This document shows, in pieces, positions 1 through 7,073 of a DNA stretch of 13,187 nucleotides; position 1 is the first letter of the stretch, and each line of letters starts with the position of its first letter. A program made the position numbers and the translations under genes. The stretch is taken from assembly GCA_946482625.1 (NCBI GenBank), contig CAMLSH010000055.1, forward strand, positions 1 through 13,187, in the 5' to 3' direction. The notes below the pieces were generated by a model, which worked only from the letters and a program-made list of their open reading frames with translations, ran no database searches and was not told where the DNA came from. Origin of the DNA: an uncultured Opitutaceae bacterium. GTDB lineage: Bacteria > Verrucomicrobiota > Verrucomicrobiae > Opitutales > Opitutaceae.

Positions 1-872
1 TTTCCGAGCACGCCCAGGAACTTGCGCTCACCCACGCCGAAGTCCTGCTCACCGTTGAAAACGACATCGAGTACCGCCTGACGTTTCCCCGTCCACCGCC
101 CGGACCTCTCACACTCGACTTCATCCCTCTCGGCAAACTGCCCGAAGGCTACGGCAACGCCCTCAATCTCACGCAGGACATCCCGCCCGCCGTCCTCAGC
201 TTCACTTTACTCACCGCCGCCGAACCCGGCGTCGCCGTCACCATCGCCGCCCCGCCGCCAGCTGCGGAAGTATCTACCGCATCCGATGAAAAGCCGTCCG
301 TGACGGCATCCCCCCCACTCTTCAAAAAATTCCTGAAGCTCGGCGTCGAACACATCCTCATCGGTTACGACCACCTCCTCTTTCTCGGCGGCCTGCTGGT
401 CGTCGCGCGACGCGCTCGGTCAATGATCGCCGTCGTCACGTGCTTCACACTCGCGCACTCGATCACACTCGCGCTCGCGGCACTCGATATCGTCATCATT
501 CCCGGCAACATCGTCGAACCGCTCATCGCCGCCTCGATTGTCTTCGTCGGTATCGAAAATCTGCTGACCCGCGGCGAACCCAAGCACCGTTGGGCACTCA
601 CCTTCGCCTTCGGCCTCATCCACGGTTTCGGCTTTGCCGGCGTGCTCCGCGAACTCGGCTTCGGCGACGGCGGCCCCATCGCCGTCCCATTGCTTGCCTT
701 CAATCTCGGCGTCGAACTCGGCCAGCTCCTCGTCGCCGCGATCGCCCTGCCGCTCCTCTTAAAACTCCACCGAAGCAACGAAGCGCTCGGCCACAAAATC
801 GCCCGAGCTCTTTCCGTGATCGTCGTTCTCCTCGGAGGCTGGTGGCTGCTCGAACGCACCGTGCTCGCGTAA
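1..872 (+). CDS. HupE/UreJ-2 family membrane protein (3' part)
   Basis: The gene enters from the left edge; the reading frame starts at base 3 and runs 289 visible codons to TAA at 870-872. The first ~100 visible residues form a non-membrane region ending in an Ala/Pro-rich linker. The C-terminal ~185 residues are a multi-pass membrane domain with hallmarks of the HupE/UreJ-like family: GVEHILIGYDHLLFLGG at the start of the first helix, FTLAHSITLALA, FAFGLIHGFGFAGVL and AFNLGVELGQL. The conserved His and Asp residues in these helices are typical of this family, whose better-known relatives are linked to nickel supply for hydrogenase or urease; the two-part members with an extracytoplasmic front domain are mostly uncharacterised. 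No hydrogenase or urease gene is visible nearby, so the substrate cannot be inferred. An internal GTG at 300 is not the real start, because homologous-looking coding continues upstream. The family call is firm, the function is not. Confidence 0.88.
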   Translation, partial: SEHAQELALTHAEVLLTVENDIEYRLTFPRPPPGPLTLDFIPLGKLPEGYGNALNLTQDIPPAVLSFTLLTAAEPGVAVTIAAPPPAAEVSTASDEKPSVTASPPLFKKFLKLGVEHILIGYDHLLFLGGLLVVARRARSMIAVVTCFTLAHSITLALAALDIVIIPGNIVEPLIAASIVFVGIENLLTRGEPKHRWALTFAFGLIHGFGFAGVLRELGFGDGGPIAVPLLAFNLGVELGQLLVAAIALPLLLKLHRSNEALGHKIARALSVIVVLLGGWWLLERTVLA

Positions 873-904
873 ACTGGCCCACCCGCTCCGGGCTCTCCGA
901 GTTG

Positions 905-979
905 TATGCGGGGTGCCCCCACCCCGCATAACGACGACTTCGCCTATCGACGCGAATGCGGGGTGTGGGCACCCCGCAT
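905..979. repeat. REP-like palindrome pair in inverted orientation
   Basis: Two hairpins lie 25 nt apart. The first (905-930) has a perfect 11-bp stem, TATGCGGGGTG against CACCCCGCATA, with loop CCCC. The second (956-979) has a 10-bp stem, ATGCGGGGTG against CACCCCGCAT, with loop TGGG. The second unit is nearly the reverse complement of the first, differing at one loop base and the outermost pair. A convergent intergenic position and paired opposite units are typical of REP doublets (BIMEs). Neither is followed by a T-run, so they are unlikely to be simple terminators. Confidence 0.75.
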
Positions 980-991
980 ACACTCACACAG

Positions 992-1024
992 AAAGGCCGC
1001 GCGTTTCCGGGCGGCCTTCGTTTT
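992..1024. terminator. Bidirectional rho-independent terminator
   Basis: GGCCGC (995-1000) pairs with GCGGCC (1011-1016) across a 10-nt loop. It is followed on the + strand by TTCGTTTT and on the - strand by TTTCTGTG. It sits between two convergent genes and could stop transcription from both sides; the + strand U-tract is the better one. Confidence 0.65.
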
Positions 1025-1061
1025 GAAATCCTCAACTCAACGCCACTGGCGTTGCGGTCGC

Positions 1062-2216
1062 CTACGGCGTGGCCGCCATCGTCTTCTCGCCAACCAGCCG
1101 GTAAACCTCAACGCCGCCCAGCAGGAAGCAACCAAGCCCATAGTCTTCGAAGTCGGGCTGCTTCTCGTAGGTCACCGGTTGCCCGTCCTTCGGCTCCTTG
1201 CCGGTGCTTTGGAGGTATCCAAGAAAGCCATTCGGGTGAACCGCGTCTTTCACCATCGCGTTCCACGCCTTAAAAATCACGGGCTCGTAGACGTCGCGTG
1301 GAAGCAATCCCTGACGCACGCCCCAGGCCATGCCGTAAACGAAGAGAGCCGTACCCGACGTCTCCTTGCCGCCAAAATTATTCGGATCGTGCAGGCTCAC
1401 GTTCCAAAAGCCGTCTTCGCGCTGCACCTTGCGGGCCGCCTCGCACATCGTGACGAGCATGGTCGTGTACTCTTCGCGATATGGTGAATCCTTCGGCAAC
1501 AGCTCGAGCGTGCGCACCATCGCGCCGACCACCCAGCCATTCCCGCGCGACCAGTAGCTGTCCTCACCATTGGGCTCGGTGTACGGAGGATCGAAGTCCT
1601 TGTCGCGCCACCAGAAACCGTCGGCTGGATTGAAGAGGCCTTTGTCACCGTGCTTGTTCTTCGTGTGAAGGTACATCGCGTGCATCTTCTCGACGTACTT
1701 CGCCTCGCCCGTCATCGCCCCGAGCTTCGCGAAGACCGGCATGGCCATCTGAAGCGCGTCGATCCACCACCAAGCGGCGTTGTCGTCTTCCGCGATCACG
1801 CGATCGATGGACGCCTTGATGTCGCGCATACGCTCGGGCTGCGGGTCGATGTCATAAAGCGCGAGGTAAGTCTGGCCGGCGCAATGATTGTCGGCATCCG
1901 TGGTTTTCACTCCGCGGTTTAGTCCCCACTTGTGCGCTTCGCCCCAGCTCACCGCATAGTCGAGGTAGCGTTTGTCCGCATCGATCTCATGCAGCTCCAT
2001 CAACCCTTCGTAATAGACGGCGCGCGTCCAGATGTTCGATGGACGCGCGCGATTGGTGACAATGACTTGGCCGGTGTCCGGCCACTTCGCCATAAAGTAG
2101 CCGTTGGCCAGCCGCAGCGTATCCAAAATCTGCGTTTGTTCGGGCACGGCAGGAGCCGCGGCGAACGCGGCGCACGACATCGCGAAAACCAGAATCGGGA
2201 GTGAGAAGAGTCGCAT
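1062..2216 (-). CDS. Secreted GH105/GH88-type unsaturated glycuronyl hydrolase
   Basis: The product has 384 residues. An N-terminal signal peptide (hydrophobic residues 3-20, likely cleavage after the AFA/AAP region) indicates export. The mature protein has the alternating-helix (alpha/alpha)6-barrel pattern of the GH88/GH105 clan: DADNHCAGQTYLALY (107-121), WWWIDALQMAMP (149-160) with D153 as the probable catalytic Asp, YWSRGNGWVVGAMVRTL (221-237), ETSGTALFVYGMAWG (285-299) and DYGLGCFLLGGVEVYRL at the C terminus. Family members remove the 4,5-unsaturated uronic acid left at the non-reducing end by polysaccharide lyases, often from rhamnogalacturonan. The length fits GH105. The ATG at 2214-2216 is chosen because it gives an intact signal peptide. 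The gene lies 130 nt downstream of the DUF983 gene on the same strand. The exact uronide (rhamnogalacturonyl or another) cannot be told from motifs. Confidence 0.9.
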   Translation of the reverse strand: MRLFSLPILVFAMSCAAFAAAPAVPEQTQILDTLRLANGYFMAKWPDTGQVIVTNRARPSNIWTRAVYYEGLMELHEIDADKRYLDYAVSWGEAHKWGLNRGVKTTDADNHCAGQTYLALYDIDPQPERMRDIKASIDRVIAEDDNAAWWWIDALQMAMPVFAKLGAMTGEAKYVEKMHAMYLHTKNKHGDKGLFNPADGFWWRDKDFDPPYTEPNGEDSYWSRGNGWVVGAMVRTLELLPKDSPYREEYTTMLVTMCEAARKVQREDGFWNVSLHDPNNFGGKETSGTALFVYGMAWGVRQGLLPRDVYEPVIFKAWNAMVKDAVHPNGFLGYLQSTGKEPKDGQPVTYEKQPDFEDYGLGCFLLGGVEVYRLVGEKTMAATP

Positions 2217-2297
2217 GTGAGCAGGGGTTGAGTGGACAGGAACGCGAAGAATCCGGCCGCCACCAACCGCCCGCCAGAACTCAAACCGCCGACCAGT

Positions 2298-2322
2298 CAG
2301 AAAGACCGCCCCCCACGGGGCG
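2298..2322 (-). terminator. Weak candidate terminator after the DUF983 gene
   Basis: On the - strand a 6-bp GC stem, CGCCCC against GGGGCG with a 4-nt loop, is followed by GTCTTTCTG. The stem is short and the U-tract interrupted. It lies 25 nt past the DUF983 stop and before the GH105 gene, so it could separate the two transcripts. Confidence 0.35.
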
Positions 2323-2346
2323 ATAGCTGCGCTGCACCCGCCGGGT

Positions 2347-2754
2347 TCAGGTATTTTCGTCTTCGCCCGGAGGAATCTCCCCCTTGTTGGCCGGCAAGTG
2401 TTGCGGGAAAAAGATGTAGTAGTTCATGAGCCACCAACTGCGCGACGAACGATAAAACAGGATCGGAAATCCGACCGCACCGATCACGGCGAGGACCGCC
2501 GCCACGCGTCCCGAGAAAACGCCCGCGAGGTAGAGCAGGAGCACTGGCACCAAGAATCCGATGAGCGTGACACCGTAGTTCAGCGACATGGAGCCGAGGA
2601 AAAATCCCTCGTCGCGCTCGATGCGAAGGCCGCAACGCGAACACTCGTGGTTCAACTCGAACAACGAGCCCGCTTTGAAAAGCGTATGACCTCCGCAATT
2701 CGGGCAGCAGTTGGTCAGGCCACGGGTCACGATTTGTCCACGGGTCACATTCAT
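2347..2754 (-). CDS. DUF983 family zinc-ribbon membrane protein
   Basis: The product has 135 residues. The N-terminal soluble part has two Cys pairs, C17-x2-C20 in CPNCGGHTLF and C38-x2-C41 in CSRCGL, which would form a zinc ribbon. The GFFLGSMSLNYG motif follows, then two predicted membrane helices (about 57-80 and 82-103). This order, short Cys4 ribbon followed by two helices, is that of the DUF983 family. Members are often found near respiratory or signalling genes but have no agreed function. The ATG at 2754 gives the full N terminus. An AGGAGG-like sequence (- strand, 2774-2779) lies 19 nt upstream, too far to act as a normal ribosome binding site. The C-terminal tail (about 115-135) is acidic and probably disordered. 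Confidence 0.85.
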   Translation of the reverse strand: MNVTRGQIVTRGLTNCCPNCGGHTLFKAGSLFELNHECSRCGLRIERDEGFFLGSMSLNYGVTLIGFLVPVLLLYLAGVFSGRVAAVLAVIGAVGFPILFYRSSRSWWLMNYYIFFPQHLPANKGEIPPGEDENT

Positions 2755-2872
2755 GAATGACCGGTGAACTAGACCTCCTCGGCGCAGGAATGAACGCTAA
2801 ACTTCAGTTCCGACGAACGAAAGCACACCGTGCATAGTAAGATCTGCGGCGATTCAGATCGGCACGACCGGT

Positions 2873-2942
2873 TGTCTGAGCGGCGTTACGCCGCGATTCT
2901 GGAGACATGCTGCGCCCATCGCGGCGTAAAGCGGCTCCGACA
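2873..2942. repeat. 25-bp imperfect inverted repeat with 20-nt spacer
   Basis: Arms 2873-2897 and 2918-2942 match as reverse complements at 22 of 25 positions. They include a perfect 12-bp core (TTACGCCGCGAT at 2886-2897 and its complement at 2918-2929). A small hairpin, GATCTG/CAGATC, sits just outside at 2841-2860. There is no T-run, so this is a foldback repeat rather than a terminator. It lies between the DUF983 gene and the tsf terminator. Confidence 0.7.
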
Positions 2943-2959
2943 GCTACAAACCCAGGCAG

Positions 2960-2990
2960 AAAAAAGGCGCCCCGCGGTCTGCGGAGCGCC
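2960..2990 (-). terminator. Terminator of the rpsB-tsf operon
   Basis: On the - strand GGCGCTCCGC pairs with GCGGGGCGCC (one G-U pair) across the loop AGACC and is followed by six T. It begins about 30 nt past the tsf stop. A 10-bp GC stem plus T6 is a strong rho-independent terminator. Confidence 0.9.
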
Positions 2991-3021
2991 TTGAAAGGCT
3001 GTATCTGTGAACCGGCGACGC

Positions 3022-3618
3022 TTAGTTGCCGAGCTGATAGCGGGTGAAGCGGCGGATCGCGATGTTCTCGCCGATCTTGGCAATCTTCTCGCCGAGGATG
3101 TCCTTCACGGTCTTCTCGGGCAGCTTCACGAACGGCTGATCGATCAAGCAAACCGTGGAGAAGAACTTCTCCAACTTGCCTTCGACGATCTTTTGGATCG
3201 CGGCGGCGGGTTTACCTTCGAGGGAAGCCGTGGCGATCTCGCGCTCCTTGGCCAGATCGGCTTCGGGAACCTCTTCACGTGTGACGTAAAGAGGGTTGGC
3301 AGCGGCGATCTGCAGACAGAGGTCCTTCAAAAAGGACTTGAAGTCATCGTTGCGGGCAACGAAGTCCGTCTCGCAGTTCACTTCGAGAAGCACGCCGACT
3401 TTACCGCCCACATGGATGTAGCTCTCGATGAGACCTTCCTTGGTCGCGCGGCTGGCGAGTTTGTCGACTTTGCCGCCCGACTTCTTGCGAAGGATCGTGA
3501 TGGCTTCTTCGATGTTACCCTTGGCTTCCGTGAGCGCCTTCTGGCAATCGAGGAGGCCTGCGCCGGTTTTTTCGCGGAGATCTTTTACCGCCGAAGCGGA
3601 AACAACAGCTGTGCTCAT
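3022..3618 (-). CDS. tsf: Elongation factor Ts (short form)
   Basis: EF-Ts is the cytoplasmic guanine-nucleotide exchange factor for EF-Tu. The product has 198 residues, the short form seen in several phyla rather than the ~280-residue enterobacterial form. It begins with a UBA-like domain containing VKDLREKTGAGLLDCQKAL (11-29), then the signature VLLEVNCETDFVARND of the core domain. The Asp and Phe of the TDF motif, which contact EF-Tu near the Mg2+ site, are present. The C-terminal region ends in a basic segment, IAIRRFTRYQLGN. The usual DC(M/K)KAL motif reads DCQKAL here. The gene lies 27 nt downstream of rpsB on the same strand, the widely conserved order, and is followed by a strong terminator, so pyrH and frr are not part of this transcript. 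The start has no Shine-Dalgarno sequence (GATCCGTCAC precedes the ATG). Confidence 0.97.
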   Translation of the reverse strand: MSTAVVSASAVKDLREKTGAGLLDCQKALTEAKGNIEEAITILRKKSGGKVDKLASRATKEGLIESYIHVGGKVGVLLEVNCETDFVARNDDFKSFLKDLCLQIAAANPLYVTREEVPEADLAKEREIATASLEGKPAAAIQKIVEGKLEKFFSTVCLIDQPFVKLPEKTVKDILGEKIAKIGENIAIRRFTRYQLGN

Positions 3619-3645
3619 GTGACGGATCGGATTAAAGGAATGAGA

Positions 3646-4542
3646 TTAGTTCTTGGGAGCGGCGACCTTCTTGCGGGCAGCCGGCTTCTTGATGACGACG
3701 GGGGCCTCGACTTCGCCCTCAACCACAGCGGCGACATTGGCGGGCAGCTCGACCTTGCTGAGATCGATCTCGCCTTCCTCGTTGGTGGCGCCGGAAGCGG
3801 CGGCAACAGCGGCGGTGGCGGCGCGCAGATCGGCCTGACCGCGGGAAGTGCGGCGGCTTTCGCGCTGACCGAGACCGCTCTGCACGGCGGCAACAATCGT
3901 CTCGACGATGATGCGGATGGATTTGACGGCGTCGTCGTTGCCCGGAATCGGGTGCGAGAGCTTGGTCGGATCGGAATTCGTATCCACGAGACCGATAACC
4001 GGGATGTTGAGACGGGCGCCTTCGGCGACGGCGATCTCCTCATGGGAGGCGTCGATCACGAAGATGGCGTTCGGGAGCTCGTTGAGGTCGATGATGCCGG
4101 CAAAGTTCTTCTGCATGCGGACCATCTCGCGCTTGATGGCGGCGGCTTCCTTGGAGGAGAACTTGGAGAGCTCGCCAGAAGTTTCCATCTGCTGGTACTT
4201 CTTGAACTTGGCAATGGACTTTTTGACCGTCGAAAAATTGGTGAGCGTGCCACCCAGCCAGCGATCGACGCAGTAGGGCATGTTGGTGGAGGTCGCGGCC
4301 TCGCGGACGATTTCCTGCGCCTGGCGTTTGGTGCCGACGAAGAGGAGGTTACCGCCATTGCCGACGGTGTCTTCGATGAAGGTGTAAGCCTTGGTCAGCG
4401 CGTCGTGGGTCTTGCCCAGATCGATGATGGTGATGCCTTGGCGATGATCGAAGACGTAAGGCTTCGAGCGAGGATTCCAGCGCTTGGTCTGGTGACCGAA
4501 GTGTACGCCGGCATCGAGGAGGTCTTTAGGAGTGACGTTCAT
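3646..4542 (-). CDS. rpsB: 30S ribosomal protein S2
   Basis: S2 is a small-subunit protein joining late in assembly and needed for mRNA binding near the anti-SD region with S1. The 298-residue product has the diagnostic segments DLLDAGVHFGHQTKRWNP near the N terminus, LLFVGTKRQAQEIV, DRWLGGTLTNF, NAIFVIDASHEE, IPVIGLVDTNSDP and IPGNDDA. The core ends near residue 230. It is followed by an Ala-rich, then Lys/Ala-rich tail of about 65 residues (ending KKPAARKKVAAPKN), probably disordered and typical of some phyla. The ATG at 4542 is preferred over an in-frame GTG 24 nt upstream because it starts exactly at the family N terminus (MNVTPKDLL). No SD precedes it (GATACATAGATCCC). It is the first gene of the rpsB-tsf operon. 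Confidence 0.97.
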   Translation of the reverse strand: MNVTPKDLLDAGVHFGHQTKRWNPRSKPYVFDHRQGITIIDLGKTHDALTKAYTFIEDTVGNGGNLLFVGTKRQAQEIVREAATSTNMPYCVDRWLGGTLTNFSTVKKSIAKFKKYQQMETSGELSKFSSKEAAAIKREMVRMQKNFAGIIDLNELPNAIFVIDASHEEIAVAEGARLNIPVIGLVDTNSDPTKLSHPIPGNDDAVKSIRIIVETIVAAVQSGLGQRESRRTSRGQADLRAATAAVAAASGATNEEGEIDLSKVELPANVAAVVEGEVEAPVVIKKPAARKKVAAPKN

Positions 4543-4889
4543 GGGATCTATGTATCTGCGACACACAGGTCGGCCGATGGGCCGCCTTGCGATCGTGACT
4601 GATGGTTATTGGTTGGTTGTTTTAACGGACAGAGCGGTCGAAGACAGAGAGCGAGCAGGACGCTGGCAAGAGCGAATTTGTGGGCAGCGCCTTCCCTCGG
4701 ACCCATCGCCCAGCGACAACGCCAAGGGACACAGGTGGGGCGGCCACTTCTGGGAAAACAGCGAGAAGAAGCGTGACGACCGAAGCCGCGCTGGCGCGGT
4801 CGGCGACCGCGAAAGGCCATGGAGGGAGATTTGTTGAAAAACCCGTTGACAGAGAGGAACTGGCTAAGCACGGTCCGCCTCCCGTTTGT
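4543..4889. promoter_or_regulatory. Divergent regulatory region between rpsB and tRNA-Met
   Basis: This 347-nt stretch without a believable gene lies between the - strand rpsB start and the + strand tRNA. It must hold the rpsB promoter and leader, and rpsB leaders are commonly autoregulated by S2. I could not place a convincing -35/-10 pair for rpsB. A 7-bp hairpin, CGCGGTC/GACCGCG (4795-4811), is visible. Short ORFs here have no family features. Confidence 0.5.
4846..4874 (+). promoter_or_regulatory. Possible promoter of tRNA-Met
   Basis: A perfect -35 TTGACA (4846-4851) is followed after 17 nt by CACGGT (4869-4874), a poor -10. The spacing and distance to the tRNA 5' end at 4890 fit a transcript starting near 4881. 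A second TTGAAA lies at 4834-4839. The -35 is convincing, the -10 is not. Confidence 0.4.
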
Positions 4890-4966
<77 letters not shown>

Positions 4967-4972
4967 ATTTAT

Positions 4973-5004
4973 AGCCCTCCCACTGCTCGGGAGGGCTTTT
5001 TGTT
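4973..5004 (+). terminator. Terminator after tRNA-Met
   Basis: A perfect 9-bp stem, AGCCCTCCC/GGGAGGGCT, with loop ACTGCTC is followed by TTTTTGTTT. It starts 7 nt after the encoded CCA, so the tRNA is a single-gene transcript. Confidence 0.93.
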
Positions 5005-5073
5005 TAGCGACTTACGAAATTGTCCAGCTTCTCGGCCGATAAGTGCAACGGTGAGCAAGAAGCCGCACCCGCC

Positions 5074-5111
5074 GCACCAAAACCCGTAGTTTCCGACGTA
5101 GTTTTTGGTGC
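5074..5111. repeat. 9-bp inverted repeat with internal direct repeat
   Basis: GCACCAAAA (5074-5082) and TTTTGGTGC (5103-5111) are perfect inverted copies. Between and overlapping them CGTAGTTT occurs twice, at 5085 and 5097. It lies in gene-free sequence between the tRNA terminator and the metallophosphoesterase remnant. Its role is unknown; a repeat end or operator is possible. Confidence 0.4.
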
Positions 5112-5139
5112 AGGATGCTTCGGCGCTATTTCCAAAACC

Positions 5140-5322
5140 TCACCCCTCGCATTCTCCGTCCGCCGCATAATGGAAAGCAACGCCCCGGCAGAGGTCGATC
5201 ACGTTGTATGCGGGCCGCGATCCGCGGTCTCTGAATCCGGGGTTGAGTGCCCACGTTCGGCCCACGCGTTCGGCGAATGCCTGCCATTCATGCACATGGC
5301 CGGACAGCGCAAGCTGCGGACC
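5140..5322 (-). pseudogene. Metallophosphoesterase, 3' remnant
   Basis: About 60 codons on the - strand encode the C terminus of a calcineurin-like phosphoesterase. [18 protein letters not shown] carries the GHxH metal-binding motif, followed by [20 protein letters not shown] and a natural-looking end [15 protein letters not shown] before TGA at 5140-5142. In this family the GHxH motif is the last of the dinuclear metal-site motifs. The earlier ones (DxHG, GDxxD, GNHD) are absent because the sequence changes abruptly at about 5323 into hsdR-like sequence on the opposite strand. The remnant cannot be functional. The frame stays open, so the truncation may be fairly recent. Confidence 0.7.
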
Positions 5323-5338
5323 TCGCCCGCTCCGACGT

Positions 5339-5490
5339 CTGAGCGAGGCGATCAACCGCACCCTCGAGGCCATCGCCCGAGACCAGAAACGTCTTCTCCT
5401 GGTCATGGCTACCGGCACGGGTAAGACCTACACCACTTTTCAAATCATCTGGCGGCTTTGGAAGCCCAAGCGCATCTCTTCCTATTCTTT
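5339..5490 (+). pseudogene. hsdR: Type I restriction endonuclease R subunit (hsdR) remnant
   Basis: About 46 codons match the start of the helicase domain of HsdR-type type I restriction subunits. The segment includes [17 protein letters not shown], then [19 protein letters not shown] with Walker A (ATGTGKT), then WRLWKPKRI. Immediately afterwards the similarity is lost in this frame, while the +1 frame reads LFLFF, reminiscent of the ILFLADR motif that normally follows; a frameshift near 5477 is likely. The PD-(D/E)xK nuclease domain, the remaining helicase motifs and hsdM/hsdS are absent. The 5' border abuts the metallophosphoesterase remnant in opposite orientation. This is a dead relic of a defence locus. 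Confidence 0.72.
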
Positions 5491-5596
5491 GGCCCCTCGA
5501 CAGGCTAAACCGGGTTTCATGACGCTCTTCGTTTGTCGACTCAAATTGCAAAACGAGCGAGGGTTTTGGTATCTCGAATTAGCCGGCACCATAAGC

Positions 5597-6424
5597 TTAT
5601 AAAGGCTTGGATCGTATTCTCAGTATCCGCAACAAATGACGAATCGGACATTTTAGTGCGTTACGAAAAAACTGGCCCGCCAAAATGAGGTTTTCACCAA
5701 ACCCCATGACGTATGGTTCTCTCATGATCGAAAATCCCCGCCAGAAAACGCGGTATCCGAGCTTCTCGTTCACGGTGGCCTCCATTTCATCAAGAATAGC
5801 AACCGGGCGTCCGTGAAGCACCCGGACATCCCGGCAGAGCAGCCCGCCCGGATAGGGAGAAAGACTCCACTCGTCTCCAAGAAAACACAGCTTCAGTGAA
5901 CTCACCGCATAAGCCGCGTGCCGAAAACTACGCTGGTCCCACTCCCGGCCCATTTCATTTTCGTACCCGTTAAAGTAAAATCTCCATTTCTCGAAAAGCT
6001 CTGTGACTGGAGGGCCTTTCTTGAAGCCAATCACATTGGTGGACGGCTCTCGGAAAGCTGGCGATACTCCTTCAAGTTGATAGTGATAGCCGCCGAGCGA
6101 TGCCGGAACGCAAACGTCAAACGCGTCAAGCAACTGAAACAGTTCGGTCACTGGGGCGATCGCACGCGTATCGGAATCAAGGAATATAAAACGATCGTAT
6201 GGGCAAAGATCCATTGCCAATTTAGACCGGATGTTACTCGTCAATTCCCGCTTGACGATTATGCTATCGAATGGATGACCCGAGGCCACGTCTGCATTTG
6301 TGATAAGGCATATCGGCTCGCTATGGAAACGGCGAATGCTACGTGCAGAATCCATCGCTTCTTCGACGTACTGCGTGCCCGTGGCTACATACACAAAACC
6401 GAATACAGGCGTCGAGGGGTTCAT
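5597..6424 (-). CDS. GT-A-fold glycosyltransferase-like protein
   Basis: The product has 275 residues and no signal peptide. The N terminus, [20 protein letters not shown], resembles the nucleotide-binding start of GT-A transferases of the GT8/glycogenin or nucleotide-diphospho-sugar type. [13 protein letters not shown] (76-88) contains the metal-binding DxD (D83, D85). [10 protein letters not shown] (128-137) and [12 protein letters not shown] (161-172) correspond to the acceptor-side and DQ motifs of such enzymes, and VLHGR (202-206) supplies a candidate third metal ligand. It probably transfers a sugar from a nucleotide donor; donor and acceptor are unknown. The ATG at 6424 lies 3 nt after the stop of a broken upstream ORF, as in an operon. 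Base composition is visibly less GC-rich than in the genes after 8291, suggesting a transferred segment. It is the only apparently intact gene in the 5-8 kb interval. Confidence 0.75.
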   Translation of the reverse strand: MNPSTPVFGFVYVATGTQYVEEAMDSARSIRRFHSEPICLITNADVASGHPFDSIIVKRELTSNIRSKLAMDLCPYDRFIFLDSDTRAIAPVTELFQLLDAFDVCVPASLGGYHYQLEGVSPAFREPSTNVIGFKKGPPVTELFEKWRFYFNGYENEMGREWDQRSFRHAAYAVSSLKLCFLGDEWSLSPYPGGLLCRDVRVLHGRPVAILDEMEATVNEKLGYRVFWRGFSIMREPYVMGFGENLILAGQFFRNALKCPIRHLLRILRIRSKPL

Positions 6425-6427
6425 CTC

Positions 6428-6625
6428 TCAGAATCGATAAAAGGGAACTTCGCGGGCCTGCATTGTCGCAAATGAAAGCTCTTTGCCCTGGCGTTGTCCA
6501 GAGATCGCATCCACGTAATCCAGCCATGGCTTTTCAGGCAGCCCTCCACCCAACAGGAAAGTTTGCTACGAGCCCATAGGAATATCGGCGAAAGTGATTT
6601 CGCCGGTCTCTTCGATGACCCAGCA
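6428..6625 (-). pseudogene. Broken ORF upstream of the glycosyltransferase
   Basis: The - strand frame ending with TGA at 6428-6430 reads VIEETGEITFADIPMGS, an in-frame TAG at 6566-6568, then QTFLLGGGLPEKPWLDYVDA followed by SGQRQGKELSFATMQAREVP and FYRF. The peptide after the TAG looks like ordinary protein sequence (LPEKPWLDYVDA is much better than the other two frames). A single TGG-to-TAG change would explain the interruption. A TGA at 6626 bounds it upstream. I do not recognise the family. The 3-nt gap to the glycosyltransferase start suggests the two were once co-translated. Confidence 0.45.
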
Positions 6626-6629
6626 TCAC

Positions 6630-7073
6630 TCACTCCCAATGCCTGATTTGACCAGGCCTTTTTTCCGCTGCGGCGCAGGTCATGTTATCGGCGTATGCTT
6701 GAATGCAGGCATCGAAATAAGTGATCGCGACTTGCTGTGCTTCGGACGGGAGCCGGGGAAGAAGTCTATCGCGGGCTTCCTGTTGAATGATGACGACCCG
6801 TGGAAAGTCACCGGCTTCGGCGTGAGCCGCTGCGAGGGTTTCGAGCCAATTGATTCGACCTGATCGCTCGACCACACGCTCGGCAACGTGCTCGGCTTCT
6901 GAGCCGTTTCGGACGGTTTTGACCGGGGGCGCTGCAAGGCACCAAGCCAGCTCGTTCGCGGCGGCGACATCATCAGAGGCGATGCGGACCGCATCACGGT
7001 AGCGTGCCAGGAGCCCGTACTCACAGCTATAGAGGACCTCCGCCATGCTGTGCAGCTCGGGATTATAGGTCAC
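6630..7073 (-). CDS. TPR-domain protein, probable fragment
   Basis: This is a 147-residue open frame. Residues ~22-110 follow the tetratricopeptide pattern common in Verrucomicrobiota and Planctomycetota: YRDAVRIASDDVAAANELAW, CLAAPP, VRNGSEAEHVAERVVE and WLETLAAAHAEAGDFPRVV. TPRs are helical protein-protein interaction repeats. The first ~20 residues do not fit a TPR and read as a continuation of the degraded enzyme remnant upstream. The only start is a GTG at 7073, which overlaps the last stop of that remnant as GTGA. Normal family members are longer and have more repeats before this NELAW unit, so this is probably a 3' fragment joined to foreign sequence near 7010-7040. Expression is doubtful. 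Confidence 0.45.
   Translation of the reverse strand: MTYNPELHSMAEVLYSCEYGLLARYRDAVRIASDDVAAANELAWCLAAPPVKTVRNGSEAEHVAERVVERSGRINWLETLAAAHAEAGDFPRVVIIQQEARDRLLPRLPSEAQQVAITYFDACIQAYADNMTCAAAEKRPGQIRHWE

Noticed and set aside
365..1035. Several - strand frames opposite the HupE-like gene and the REP pair
   Set aside because: They have no motif, are Arg/Pro-rich, and are contradicted by the clear membrane-protein frame.
3007..4602. A 531-codon + strand open frame opposite rpsB and tsf
   Set aside because: It is fully antisense to two certain housekeeping genes and has low-complexity Gly/Asp/Leu content with no family motif; a GC-rich shadow frame.
5020..5602. The + strand open frames spanning the tRNA-distal region as intact genes
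   Set aside because: Only the short hsdR-like segment has family features; the remainder is antisense to the phosphoesterase relic or unstructured.
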